Of a stretch of 64,000 bases of DNA, positions 14,868 through 26,251 are shown piece by piece. A program made the translations under genes and the position numbers. The stretch covers positions 60,054,714-60,118,713 of the forward strand of contig OZ021732.1 of assembly GCA_963978545.1 (NCBI GenBank), read 5' to 3'. The notes under the pieces were generated by a model. That model was not told where the DNA came from, ran no database searches, and saw only the letters and a list, made by a program, of their open reading frames with translations. How positions within the stretch are numbered: position 1 is the stretch's first letter; each line of letters begins with the position of its first letter. This DNA comes from Linyphia triangularis. Its lineage: Eukaryota; Arthropoda; Arachnida; Araneae; Linyphiidae.

Positions 14868-15875
14868 TTGAAATATTCTATTAGCTTTCTTGATTATAAT
14901 AATTTATTTGGTTATTTAATTTTTATGTAGACAGCGTAAAACCAATTTAAAAACCAATCGCACTTTGTAACCAGAGCAACGCTGTATGCAGCAAATCATT
15001 TCTAAAAACACAATTTACTCTACTATAATTATTCCAATAATATTTGTATATTAATATAATTATTCTTACGCAATCCATCAAACCAACTAATTTTACCAAT
15101 GAAATGTTCAATCGTGTGGTTTAGTAGTCACCCAAAGAAAAAAGTGTGGGAAAAAAATCTCCTGTATTAGAATCTTGATTGCACGAAACTTTAGACAGAT
15201 ATTAGAGAACTATTAAACCGAAATAGGTATCAACTAACCAGATAAATGTCTATAAGAGAACAGAAATAGGCGAAGGATAACCAGCAAGTAGTAAAAAGAA
15301 AAATACTCCAAAAATTTATAGAAAGACTTTAATCCCTAAATCAACTAAAGAAACATCATTAAAAAGAAGAATAAATAAAAATGTATAGTTTTGGGGATTT
15401 TTAGAGGTTTTTTTCACTAATGGGAAATTGAAACACTTATAGAAAACTTCAATATTTGTCCGTAAGTCCGAATCTTTTATACTTGAATATCTTATGAATT
15501 AGTCGGATGGTTGAACTGAAATTTGGCCCCCAGTTATTCCATATAAAAGACAAGCATAAAAAAAATTTGAAAATAGTAGTAATAAAAAAATGTGGAGGGT
15601 TTTTTTTTTTTTTTCTTTTTTTTTTTTTTTCTAAGTATTTAAAAAAAAAAATCTTTAATAAAGTTTGTTTAGTACCGAATAAAGTCTACAGTAATAGAAT
15701 TTCAAATATGTACACCGAGTGTTGCTTTATATAAATTTTATCTACAAAACATCTAATTAACTATCAAAAGGTACATTTCCATCTTCTCTTTAATTCCTAA
15801 ACTTGCATCTAGGAAAATTTTTAAAAAAATAACTTAGATGACAATAAATAGTTTACAAAAAAGAATTTAGATTTA

Positions 15876-16130
15876 TCACAAAATAGATTGATTAAAACAT
15901 ATTTATCAAAATATCATAGATTTATCAAATCTGATTTATCAAATCTGATTATCAAATCTGATTTATTAAATCTGATTTATCAAAATACCTTATATTTATC
16001 AAAATATCTTATATTTATCAAAATATCTTGCATTTATTAAAATATCTTATATTTATAAAAATATCAAATTTATTAAAATATCTTATATTTATAAAAATAT
16101 CAAATTTATCAAAATGTCTCAGATTTTTAA
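15876..16130. repeat. degenerate ~13-20 bp tandem repeat
   Basis: Multiple copies of 'atttatcaaaatatc' and the related 'tctgatttatcaaa' follow one another at irregular spacing. It is a decayed AT-rich minisatellite. Confidence 0.75.
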
Positions 16131-16207
16131 AGAAATAAATTCTTACAAATCAATAACTCTTTCTCCCCTCCCCCTCATTTTTTCGAAACTAACAAGTAGG
16201 AAAATAT

Positions 16208-16899
16208 TGTTTCGAATTTTTGTATATTTGTAAATATTTCGTAATGTTAATTTTGTAAATAGGAAAATTTATGTACATTTAGCATAAGGCAGTGCAATAG
16301 TTCGTATTTAGTTTGCTTCCCCGCAATGTGTGTCTTAATGCTTGATAACGAGTTTTATAGAGATAACTCTTGGAAGCGAGTTTTACAAGGAGCAGGGCAT
16401 TTAACATTATGGTAATGGTAATCTCGCCAAATGTCGCCAAACTTGGCGACCATTTGGCGACATTTACGGTTCCCATGTACATGTATATAAGACTTTTCGT
16501 CTACGATCTGGAAAGTTCTCCAAATATCTACCTGTATAAGTTTCAAGAATGTTCGCCTCCCCTATATAAGACCGGCCAAGTGAGCGGGGAGTTAGTTGAC
16601 TGAGTTGAGTCCGTTAGTGGACAGGAATTACTGAGTTGAGATACTGAGTCTTAGTGAGCATTCAGAGTAGTTCTAAAGCGAACTGTATTGCATTGTCTTT
16701 TGCAGCGATTTTAGCAGTTGTGTTGTCAACTTTTTAACTGCTGTTTTGTGCTCTATTGTTGTGCATAGAGCTGTATTGAGTCTACTAGAACGAGAAGTTT
16801 TGGAGTTGTAAAGGAATCTGTGAAGAGTTATATTGGAATAAATTTTTGCAAGTTTTGATCTGCTTTGGCTTCAAATCTTTCGAACCCATCCACGCAACA
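16208..16899 (+). mobile_element. solo LTR of a Gypsy-type element (copy 1, + orientation)
   Basis: Starts TGTT and ends AACA, with ATAT directly on both sides (16,204-16,207 and 16,900-16,903), which is a 4-bp target duplication. It contains a promoter-like 'ctatataag' near 16,562 and an 'aataaat' polyadenylation-like signal near 16,838, in LTR order. A block of TCGCCAA/TTGGCGA motifs lies at 16,424-16,465. The matching copy is inverted at 27,272-27,990. No internal region is attached, so this is a recombinant solo LTR. ATAT targets are known for the 17.6/297 group of Gypsy elements; assignment to that group is inference. Confidence 0.8.
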
Positions 16900-16903
16900 A
16901 TAT

Positions 16904-17670
16904 TGAAAAAAAATGTTCAGTAAATTATAATGAATAGCTTATAGAAATACTGTTTTGTTTATCAAAATGTCTAATAGAAAAAAATCTATATCTCCCTGTA
17001 TATCTCCGTACATAAATTCTTTTTTTTTTTTTCTGTAACGAATCAAGCTTTTGATGAAGTAAACCTGCCTGATAATCCAGTTTTTCTTCGATAATGCTTC
17101 CATAAAGAAATTATCTAAATTGGAAATTTTGAATTTGAAGAGCAGTCATCATTTCATGGATTTTCTACTTCGAGATACTTAAAATGGATTTCGTGCGCAA
17201 CTACTTTTTCAAGAGGGAAGTAACTTATTAAAAAAGCAGTCACTTTACAAAGCTCGAGTTTCAGAAACAAAATTGTTTTATTAATCGAAACACTATGTTT
17301 ATCAGATTAACTGGTTTTACGTAAAGACTCAAATAAGATTATTATTAGTGCGAAAGATCAAAACTGAGGCAATGATTTTTGACTAAAGAAAAATTCTTGA
17401 TGAAAGACTAAAAAATGTATGTCATACTAAATATTTATGTCCAGGAGAGCTTTTTTTATTTTATATTAAAAAAAAATTCTACTTACAACTAAGACAACCT
17501 CTAATTTTTATACATTTACCCATAATATTTTTCACCTGAAATTTCAATTTCCTACTTCTACAAAAAGATGGCACTCGATGGCCTTTCTTTTTTGAAATTT
17601 TTGAAATTTCACATAATTTTCAAGTTTCCTGCTGATTAGAATTTATGTCTATATTCTTTTTTTTTTACGA
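16904..17670. other. AT-rich stretch, nothing recognised
   Basis: No supported feature was seen beyond short homopolymer runs. Confidence 0.5.
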
Positions 17671-17949
17671 CATCCCCCCCCCCCCCCTTCTCCCGTCTTC
17701 CCAACTCTAACCTGCAGAGACGCGGTGTCTGAGCAACAAACAAGAAACTCACTCCAGAAAAGAATATATCATATATCCAAGTGTCAGGGATACATGACGA
17801 CATTTTGGTCATTTTCTCGACAGTTAAGGAAAGATTTAGGACACCCACGTACCCTACTACAAATGTTACCACATTACCAACCAGAGGATACGAAGGCGTG
17901 ATTGCAATAGCCTTTTCATTCTTAGAGGTTTCAAATTGAAAGTACTGAA

Positions 17950-18012
<63 letters not shown>

Positions 18013-18015
18013 TTA
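17671..18015. repeat. (C)n run and interrupted (CT)n tract
   Basis: A C-run of about 15 at 17,675-17,690 and an interrupted CT microsatellite at 17,952-18,012 flank moderately GC-rich sequence. The 141-codon minus-strand open frame across it takes its Arg-Glu repeats from the CT tract and shows no other domain, so it is not annotated as a gene. Confidence 0.8.
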
Positions 18016-18384
18016 TTGCAGGCCAGAGTCGTGTTCGAGATGGGTCGAGTACCTGTACCACAAGCCCGATATGGGGTAAGTCTGATTTACGTGTAATCTT
18101 GTGACCCTTATTGTTTAATTAGACGAGTTGTTTAAATCTTGAACTAGCTGCTGTAATTCCTTTGATTTTATTTATCTATTCTAAATTTTGGCAATTTAGA
18201 ACTGTATTAGATCTTTCGTAATAGGTACGTTAATCCACTATCCGAAGTTTGAGGTTTTTCGGCTGCGAAAACAATAAAGATGCTGATATTCAATGCAGAA
18301 ATTAAATTAACTTTATTTCTCTCAGCGGCCTTCATGACATACTCTACTATCAGACAACATCAACATTAAAAGCCACATTATCAA

Positions 18385-19827
18385 AATATCTGATCGTGAA
18401 GCACTTCGTTTGACAGTTCCTTAAGTCGCATTTGGGACGTGATCCTCGACGCTTCCTCTTTGAAGATCAAGAAAAAAAGCCAGAAAAAAATATGCTGATC
18501 AGCAATGGGTAAATTGAAATCTGACTGTCCTCTAGCCCTTCATTGGAAAAGAAAACTTCTGCCAAAAGTATTTTGTATTAAAAAATATTTATTGAATGAT
18601 TGCATATGTTTCGGAAGATGGTATCAAAAAACTTCTTAATGTCCCAAAGTTAAGTGTTGAAAGAGCAGCGAAAAATATTGCAGAAACTGTTTTATGCTTG
18701 TAGTCAATGAGAAGTTGAGAAAACATTCATACTTTCAGTTTTAATACTACGAGTGTAACTAATGGTTGTGTACAGGGGGAATGCATTAATTTGAAGAAGA
18801 AAATTGGAGGTGAACTATTGTGGCTAGCCTGCTGGCACCATGTCATGGAATAAATATTGGCAAAGTTATTTAAGTTATGCTATAAGCCATCATGTTCCCT
18901 AGAGATTCTCCTCTTCAACAGAAACGGTTTGAAAAAGAATTAAGGAAATAAATTTTCAGGATTTAGTACTGAATTAAGACACTAAAGAGTTTAAAGTTTT
19001 AACTATAGCTTTTCTATCATCTGTGGATAAATCTAAGATAATTATAGATGATTATAAAGAAGTAATCGAGTTGGCACAAATCGTTTTGAGCAATCTACGA
19101 AAGAAAATTCATTGAAGAGCACTGAATACTATTCATCAAGCATAGTGTATAGTAAAACTCAGTTTTAAAATACTTCTTTTCAGAGGTCAGCAAGAGATTT
19201 TCCGTATAACTAAGAAAAAAGCAATGCAGCCTCAGCGATTTCTACAGTTCAGTGCTCTTTTGTATAGTAAAGCATGGATATAAGCTCCACTTTCTTATGA
19301 AGTTCCTGGAGGTAACCTGGACTTATGGAAAAACGTTAAAAAATGTAAGATAATTGGGTGACTGAGAAGCAAAGGGATCTAAGTGACTTATCTTAACTTT
19401 TGAGAAAATACACTTGAAAGTTTCTTATTTATATAAAATTCTATGAAAATTAGTGATATCTTCATCCCAGAGGTTAGTATTTGAACAACAACTAATTTCA
19501 TACAAATTTAGTATAAATAATGAACTTTAAAGTGTATTTTCTTAAAAGTTAAGAAAAGTCCCTTGGACCCCTTTGCTTCTCAAGCCCTCAATTGATTATG
19601 AAATTGGAATTGCTGATAAAAAAAAATGGAAAATCACCTATGATATCATTCAGATGAATTGGTTGATTTGGCCCTATTTTCAGACACAGTTCCAGCAAAA
19701 GAAAAATTAAAAGTATTACAGGTATAAATAACTCAAAAAATTCGAGAAATATAGTGGGATCAATTAAAAATGTTTAAAGATGATGTCGATTTTGGAGGTA
19801 TTATAGTAAAAAGAATTCTTGATATCT
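18385..19827 (+). pseudogene. decayed copy of an uncharacterised arthropod multi-copy gene (family A)
   Basis: Reading across several frames gives conserved fragments in order: ISDREAL near 18,385; GKLKSDCPLALHW near 18,505; KKLLNVPKL near 18,625; LLWLACWHHVME near 18,817; LKILLFR near 19,165; FSALLYSKAW near 19,250; and after a MITE, DYEIGIAD near 19,596. I recall this pattern (H-W-D-G-K-L, L-A-C-R-H-H) from predicted arthropod proteins of unknown function found in many copies, which suggests a transposon-borne gene. That is recollection, not a search. Numerous stops and frameshifts show it is dead. The fragment ends at a T-run at 19,828. No reaction is proposed. Confidence 0.6.
19356..19589. 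mobile_element. 234-bp MITE with ~65-bp terminal inverted repeats
   Basis: The left arm (from 'gactgagaagcaaaggg') and the right arm (ending 'cccctttgcttctcaagccctc') are inverted near-copies of about 65 bp. Flanking AATT occurs at 19,352-19,355 and 19,590-19,593. Removing the element and one AATT rejoins family A pseudogene fragments in one frame (K-C-K-I-I-D-Y-E), which supports the boundaries. There is no coding capacity. The autonomous family is unknown. Confidence 0.8.
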
Positions 19828-19853
19828 TTTTTTTTTTTTTTTTTTTTTTTTTT
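19828..19853. repeat. T-run of about 26
   Basis: A homopolymer T tract ends the recognisable part of the family A pseudogene. It gives rise to poly-Lys reading frames on the minus strand that are artefacts. Confidence 0.95.
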
Positions 19854-20219
19854 TCTTTGTTTGAATATTAGTGACTCTTTTGTATCCACTTCGAGTGAAG
19901 AATTTAAGAATAATATCTCCTGTACAAATGGGAATAAAGTTAAAGAACTTAAAGTGGTAAACTGTAGATTTACCAAGAGGAATTAATTTATGAATTAACA
20001 ATATTTGTCAATATTGTGTTATCGAATATGCCTCTATTATTAGTGGGTTTCGATAATCTGAATGGCAAAATCTACAGGATTTCAATTATTTACAATTTTC
20101 AGACCTAAACTTCATTTTTTAAATGTTATTAACTGTTCATTAGAGATTGATTTCAAACTGTTGTTCTTTCTAGGATATTGAGTGGTATTTGAAAATGTTC
20201 ATTAAGAACAGTTGCACAT

Positions 20220-22542
20220 TAGGGTGGTCAGAAAAAATATATATATATTTTTGAAAAGCATAAGGTGAAAAAGTTGTTACATATCTTGATAAGAAAAACT
20301 CTAAAAAAAAAATTTGAAAAAAAATAATAATATCTTCCAATCACGCATTCTCCTCAAAGTTTGGAAGGAAAAAAAACATAACTATTTTTCCTAATTTCTT
20401 TTAACTTTCTAAACAAAGAGGCAAATTTTGCAATGTGTAGTGAAAGGGTGGACACAAGAAAACACTATTCTACGCATTTTCAAAATATATATATAAATAA
20501 TTAAAAATACTCAAAAGTAAAAAATTTTGTAAGAAATAATGATTTTTCTGCATAATGGGTGCTAATGTTATTTTTTTAATGTATTTTGCGTCAACGCCAC
20601 CCACTGTTTGTCTTGTCTCTCTACATAAGCGTTCCAATGCTTTTGAGTGACAAGAAAACGAGTTGAAGTCTGATTTCAATGGTCCCTAGTAGCACAGAAA
20701 CGCTGGCCAATTTCTTCAGACATAGGCCAATCCCGATGTAGAACGTTGTGAATCGGTCGTTGGAAACAATATTAGCCAGTCTCGCTCAATTCTGGATAAA
20801 ATATAGAAGAGGTTTTGATACGCCGATTCCCAGTTTTAAACTTGGGATATTGCATTCATGAGAAACAAAACTATGTGGTGGTTTTGGCATGTTTGTTTGT
20901 TGAAAAATTGTGTATTTTGGAACTATGCTCGTTCAGACTAGCCAATGTTCCAGTCTTCCCCTGTTTCCTCCAATACAATTGTTCTACCTCGGATGCGCCA
21001 GTCTTTACTAACTAATGTTCGTTTGTTACTCTTAACAAAAGAGGAGTCCTATTACAAGCATTCCAATTAATTATGTCCACGTAATCATTGGCAATAAAGT
21101 TAATATTGGTTGCCTTGAAATACCTGATTGTCTTTCTCTAGGAAAGTTTTCGAGATTTCAGAAACCGACGCCTCAGTTCTCTTACATCTCTCCTTTCATA
21201 CAAAATCATTGCCTAAATAAAAAAAATTGGGTGAGGGAAGGAAGCATTTCGTTCAATAACTGAGTTTAAAACTTCCAGTAAATATTCAAGGAGGTATCGA
21301 GATTATCGAATTGCCACATATATGTTCTTATGTCCTTCAGAAAATTAACTTTTTTTTTTACTTCGAAATTAATGTGGCATGTAACAATTTAAAATAAAGA
21401 ATACCACTTGCTTGAGTTCATCCGATGGCTTACATTCACTAGCATCTCTAAGTACTCTGCTTTCTGTTGTTAGCCATCTGGAGTATGACAGGGGATTGGG
21501 TTTGCGAGCTGTGAAGTCATTGACCTAATCTAATTGCTGCACAAATTTCAAGAAGATATAACTGATCTGTGCTCAGTACTTTCATCTCAACTTGAGGAAA
21601 TGAACATTCAACTCGTAAAAATTCAATCAGGGAAAAATTTTCAAAGTTCTTCAATTTTTTATCGATGTTTCCACTGAATGATGTTGGTCCTGTTGTAGTA
21701 CCATCTATGTGTTAAAATAAGCGTCTGAATGGTAATTCATTAAAGTATAGGAGTCATATATCCCACTGTAGTGGTCTCGTGCAATTTGATTTGTCAAATT
21801 ACTTACAGCCAGTATTAATGGCAGTCCCAATCACAACCATGTAAGCAATGATCCAATGAATAAGCAAGTAAGTTTATGAGCTTCAAAGGAAGAGAAGTTG
21901 CCAACGAGGAAAGCCACCCAGTTTGAAACCCGCCGAAACACAGTTTTTATCAATGTTTGAAAGGTTATGCGCGAACGAATATTATTGAATAATTACTAAT
22001 TTGATTTTTTTTGTTCCAACTTCTATCTACTTCATTCCACACAATACAAACTAATGTATCTCGATAATTTAGTGATTGGTGTATTCTACAAATTGATCGG
22101 GAAAAAAAGTATTTTTTGTATTTTTTCGAAACTTTGAAGTGATTGCTTGAAGTAAATAAAACAATTTTAACAAAAATATGTAAGAAATAACGTTAGTATT
22201 TATTTCCTAAAAAAAATCATTTTTTTACCAAAAAAAAATATTTTTGAATATTTTTAATTATTAATATATATTTTAAAAATGCATAAAATAGTGTTTTCCT
22301 GTGCAATACCACCCTTTCAATACACATTGCAAACTACTGCCCTTTCAAATATATAACATTTAGGAATTTAGAAAAATTTAGGAAAAATAGTTATTTTTTC
22401 TATTTTCTACAAACTTTGAGGACAATGCGCTTGATCTTGAAGATTTTTTTTTTTTTTACAGTTTTTCTTATCAAGATATGTAACAACTTTTTTCATCTCA
22501 TGCGTTTCAAAAATAAAATATTATTTTTTTCGAATCCCCCTA
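20220..22542 (-). mobile_element. hAT-like DNA transposon with 8-bp TSD and ~335-bp inverted repeats
   Basis: TTGCACAT occurs directly before (20,212-20,219) and after (22,543-22,550). The termini read TAGGGTGG and, inverted, TAGGGGGA, matching the YARNG start typical of hAT elements. The inverted repeats continue for about 335 bp (20,220-20,550 against 22,208-22,542), sharing blocks such as 'aagttgttacatatcttgat' and 'gtgaaagggtgg'-like tracts. Inside on the minus strand lies the family B pseudogene. No recognisable hAT dimerisation domain is visible, so hAT-like rests on TSD length and termini only. It may equally be another 8-bp-TSD superfamily. Confidence 0.75.
20530..21701 (-). pseudogene. 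decayed copy of an uncharacterised arthropod multi-copy gene (family B)
   Basis: Fragments from N to C on the minus strand: STDQLYLLEICAAI near 21,580; SYSRWLTTESRVLR near 21,480; ERNASFPHP near 21,250; RDVRELRRRFLKSRK near 21,170; NDYVDIINW near 21,080; and SCHSKALERLCRETR near 20,640. The last lies in a 69-codon open segment at 20,470-20,679. I recall these blocks (D-Q-x-Y-L, S-R-W-L-T-T, Q-R-N-A-x-F, C-H-S-Q-A-V-E-R) in one widespread arthropod predicted protein of unknown function. The blocks occur in the expected order, but stops and frame changes separate them. It sits wholly within the long-TIR transposon, which suggests the family is carried by that element. Confidence 0.6.
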
Positions 22543-22550
22543 TTGCACAT

Positions 22551-23397
22551 TTAAAAACATCGAATAGAGCTTTCTATTTATACTTGTTATTCCACTCTTT
22601 TTTTTAGTGAGAATTTAATAATATGAAATGATATTATGACACTTACGTATTTTCCGATAGACCATTTTCGTCGTACAAAAAAAAATGTCGCTAAGTAGTT
22701 CTGTAATGTTCGATTAAATGACAAAATAATAAACACTATTGATCTACATAACACCACACTATTTAGTAATTTTGTATTTAGGGTTACTAATCGCTTATTT
22801 TGAATATTTTTCCTGATTTTATGCTGTCTAATTTAAAGGATCAATTTTATCGGAATTTCAAAAATTTAATAGAGCACTATAGGGATTAGCGAGCGTCAGT
22901 GACCAAGAGGCAGAGTTCTCTGATATCAATTTTTTCATAAACTTTTACTCACTTATTTACATTTCCTAATTTTTTTATAAATAAAAACATTGTTTAAAAA
23001 AATTGCTTTTATTTATACTTATTAGCAAACCTACTACAAATACCCAAAATACGAAATTTTACTGCTAATTGAGCTCCATCTTTTGGTTAAAGTAATATTC
23101 TGCAATTTTGCTCGAACGTATGGGTCGTTGTAAAAAAATTAGGGGTTGTCCTGGTTTGTAAGTAAAAAAATTCCCGATATGTTTTTGAACTACCCTAATG
23201 TTATACGTACTAATATGCAATGATTTTTCTGGAAATATTAAACAAAATAATTCACATAATAATAAGTAACATTGGAAAGTATACCGTACTTAGAATAAAT
23301 TAGGGACATATATTTATTTCTAATTACTAAATTATTGAAATAAAATACTAAAAGTTTACGTTCATTTTGAATTAATTTCTTATCATCAGACGGCAAA
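22551..23397. other. AT-rich stretch with a possible lone TIR remnant
   Basis: No gene is seen. Near 23,185-23,200 the sequence 'ttgaactaccctaat' reads, inverted, as ATTAGGGTAGTTCAA, resembling the TAGGG terminus of the 20.2-22.5 kb transposon. This may be the right end of a related, otherwise decayed element. No partner was found. Confidence 0.35.
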
Positions 23398-23628
23398 CAA
23401 ATGTGGGTTAAGATTTAGTGTACGATGCCCATTGGCAACTTTTTTTAAAGTTGGCGATTCGGAGCCGAATGTACCAACACCATTTAGTGACCATTTAGAT
23501 TTGGCAACACGGTGTGTTTTGAAGCCATTTTGGATTTGGTGACACTGCCTTTTGACTTCAAATTTCAATTTATAGACTTTTTTAAAAGTCGCTAAGGGCA
23601 TCGTACAGTAAATCTTAACCCAAATTTG
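23398..23628. mobile_element. 231-bp MITE with ~60-bp inverted repeats
   Basis: The left arm 'gggttaagatttagtgtacgatgccc' is repeated inverted at 23,585-23,625 with few differences, and both arms continue through an 'aaagt(t/c)g' tract. The 83-codon minus frame across it is an artefact of the element. Target duplications could not be resolved, so the superfamily is unknown. Confidence 0.75.
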
Positions 23629-24356
23629 AATGTCCAATTATTATTCATCTAAATGAATTATTCATGTTTATTATTTATATCTATACTAGAATTACTACCC
23701 TACTTGGTACGTGATTTTAAACAATTTGCTAGTTTATTATAAAAATCTAATCTTTTAATATTTTTTAAAATGTCACTTAACGACTTTCATTTTTTTTATT
23801 TTTTTTGAGGGGGGGGGGGATGCGGGGTGGGAGGAATACTGTAATATGTTGGCCAAGTTAATTCACTCCACAGCATTGAATTACCGAATGAGAGTTATAA
23901 GATGAAAGACAACAAATTAGACTGGTTTTCATTTCATACTTGTAAAAGTAATTGAACAGTTAGTTTTGTGAACTTAAAAGACATATCAATTTAAACTCGT
24001 GCATTCATTTATTATAGTAACTTTTAGAACTCCTCCAAATTGTACATTTTGGAAGCATTTCTTTAGTGTTTGCAACTAATCTTAAGTTTTTTTAAAAATG
24101 AACGACAAAACTAAGCGGTAAATGCATTTAAAAATGTTTTCTAATTATTCTTGGAATTTAAGGTTATTTTACTTATAGACTTAACAAACATGTGTCAGTA
24201 AATTTTCATAGCATTTTTAAAGTTCGTCGCAAAAAAAAAACACAAAATGCATTACTGAATGCAAAGCACAAGTATTTTTTTTTTTTATTTTTTTTTTTTT
24301 ATTAAATAGTTTATTCATTTTAAAAAAAGACAATAAAAAAAGTTTCAACAATAAAG
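23629..24356. other. AT-rich stretch with homopolymer runs
   Basis: A G-run near 23,810-23,820 and T/A-runs near 24,228-24,300 are the only structure seen. Confidence 0.5.
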
Positions 24357-24728
24357 TTGGTCGGTCGGTCGGTCGGTCGGTCGGTCGGTCGGTTGGTCGG
24401 TTGGTCGGTTGGTCGGTTGGTCGGTTGGTTGGTTGGTTGGTTGGTTGGTTGGTTGGTTGGTTGGTTGGTTGGTTGGTTGGTTGGTTGGTTGGTTGGTTGG
24501 TTGGTTGGTTGGTTGGTTGGTTGGTTGGTTGGTTGGTTGGTTGGTTGGTTGGTTGGTTGGTTGGTTGGTTGGTTGGTTGGTTGGTTGGTTGGTTGGTTGG
24601 TTGGTTGGTTGGTTGGTTGGTTGGTTGGTTGGTTGGTTGGTTGGTTGGTTGGTTGGTTGGTTGGTTGGTTGGTTGGTTGGTTGGTTGGTTGGTTGGTTGG
24701 TTGGTTGGTTGGTTGGTTGGTTGGTTGG
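24357..24728. repeat. (GGTT)n array with GGTC-rich edge
   Basis: About 372 bp of tetranucleotide repeat. The left edge (24,359-24,426) is GGTC or mixed GGTC/GGTT, and the remainder is pure GGTT. The PTNQ and LVGW open frames are artefacts. It abuts the 3' end of a minus-strand LINE fragment, so it is best read as an expanded (AACC)n tail of that LINE. Shorter AACC tails occur at 26,669, 28,152 and 41,622 on related tails. Confidence 0.95.
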
Positions 24729-25290
24729 GGTTTTATGGCACAAGGGCTTCACTAGGGCCATGCTACGCCAAAAATTAGTACTTTATCTAACATTTAAAAT
24801 TCTTTAAAATATTGAGATTAAAAACAATAGAACTAATAGTAGTGTAAAGTGACTAAAATTTTAAATCAGAAAATAAAAACCAATTTCTTGTAAAAATTTG
24901 AAGAGATTTGGATGAGGTGGTGAATTTAAAATCCTTGATAATGGGGGAGGATTCATTTTAAAACGCCCCATTCTGATAGTGTTAAAAGAAGGACATTCCC
25001 TCAAAATGTGAAGAACAGAGAAAACGACTCCACAGGCATTGCATGTGGGGGCATCTTCTGCCAGCAGAAGATGGGTGAAACGAGTGTGGTCTATTCTTAG
25101 ACGTGTCAGGAGCACTTCCCTTTTCCGGGATTGCTGGATTGGCGCTAATCCGGATACAAAGGGCTAAATCGAACGTAACTTGTTAGCTGCCTGTGCGTAC
25201 ATCCCACATGGCCTGCCAAGTGAGAGCCAGGGCAGTTTCACAAGCTTTATTTGCGTCTTCAGGGCAGAGCCAAGTGCCTTTCAACCATGA
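24729..25290 (-). pseudogene. 5'-truncated non-LTR retrotransposon (LINE) 3' fragment
   Basis: Minus-strand translation gives NKLRSI, a stop, then QQSRKREVLLTRLRIDHTRFTH, and CNACGVVFSVLHILRECPSF, the conserved R-L-R-x-x-H-T-R-x-T-H and C-x2-C...H-x4-C tail that follows RNase H in Jockey/I-type LINEs. Upstream, ETALALTWQAMWD near 25,205-25,245 continues the same domain in another frame. The 84-codon open stretch at 24,861-25,115 is part of it. A 3' UTR of about 130 bp leads to the (AACC)n tail. At least one stop and one indel interrupt it, and it is 5' truncated near 25,290. Confidence 0.8.
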
Positions 25291-25904
25291 ACGGACTGTA
25301 AAATTCTTTCAAATTTTGAGTTAATAAGATGTTTATTAAGTCATAATTGTGAAACAAAAGACCATGTTCCTAAAAAAAAGACTGAAATGAGATTTCCGTA
25401 CAGAATATACTGTGTAAATTTTGTGGCGCCGTTGTTGGAAATTCGGAAATGTGTAATGAGGCCTTCAAAAAAACAAAGAAACAGACAGAACAACTCTTTT
25501 TAATAGTAAATATTTAAAAAATATTTTTTGAAATGATATATAAACAAGTTAATCCTAAATTTTTCCATCTGCATTGTTATTGCAGAATATAAATAATATG
25601 TTTAGTTATGCTTGAATATAATAATAAGTAATTAGAACAAACAATTTCTCAAATTAAAAGTAAAAAGTTTATTCGACTTATACTGAAATAATCTAAAAGG
25701 GAATTATCTAGAACAGTGTTGCTTGAAATAAAAAAAAGAGGTATTACTTTTCTTTCGAAAAAATATGAGCTCAAAGGAACTTCTCATTTTGAAATAAGAT
25801 TTAGTTTTTTCATAGTCATAAATACAGTATCCGACTAATCTCATAAAATGAGGCGTTGAGTGCCAGAACGGACCATCCCACAAATGGCATGAATGGTTTT
25901 TAAA
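25291..25904. other. AT-rich stretch, nothing recognised
   Basis: No feature was supported. Confidence 0.5.
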
Positions 25905-26251
25905 TAATTAATAGTTTAAAAAACTAAAAAACACGCTTTAATAGAAAATTGAACTAAAAAGTAGAAAATAATTTTAAATAAGTTTTAAATAAGAATAGAG
26001 TGATTAAACAAGAAATATTTATTTTATCGTAAAAAAGCGTGGGGTGCTTTTTAAGATATTTTCATAATAGCTCTACTTTTACCAATATATATACAACAAT
26101 TGACATCAAGCACCCCACGCTTTTTTACGATAAAATAAATATTTCTTGTTAATCACTCTATTCTTATTTCAAACTTATTAAAAATTATTTTCTACTTTTT
26201 AGTTCACTTTTCCATTAAAGCGTGTTTTTCAGTTTTTTAAACTATTAATTA
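25905..26251. mobile_element. foldback element: 145-bp near-perfect inverted arms, 58-bp loop
   Basis: Left arm 25,905-26,049 and right arm 26,108-26,251 are near-identical inverted copies, including 'taattaatagtttaaaaaact' at the ends and 'aaaaaagcgtggggtgctt' at the loop. Only a handful of substitutions and single-base indels separate them. A transcript would form a long hairpin. It is non-coding. It may be a MITE, a foldback transposon, or an inverted duplication of a single sequence. Confidence 0.85.

Noticed and set aside
17636..18061. 141-codon minus-strand ORF
   Set aside because: Low-complexity Arg-Glu segment from a CT tract, the rest without motif; likely chance.
23386..23637. 83-codon minus-strand ORF
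   Set aside because: It spans a MITE end to end and its sequence follows the inverted repeats.
24345..24807. Long PTNQ and LVGW repeat ORFs on both strands
   Set aside because: They are translations of the GGTT array.
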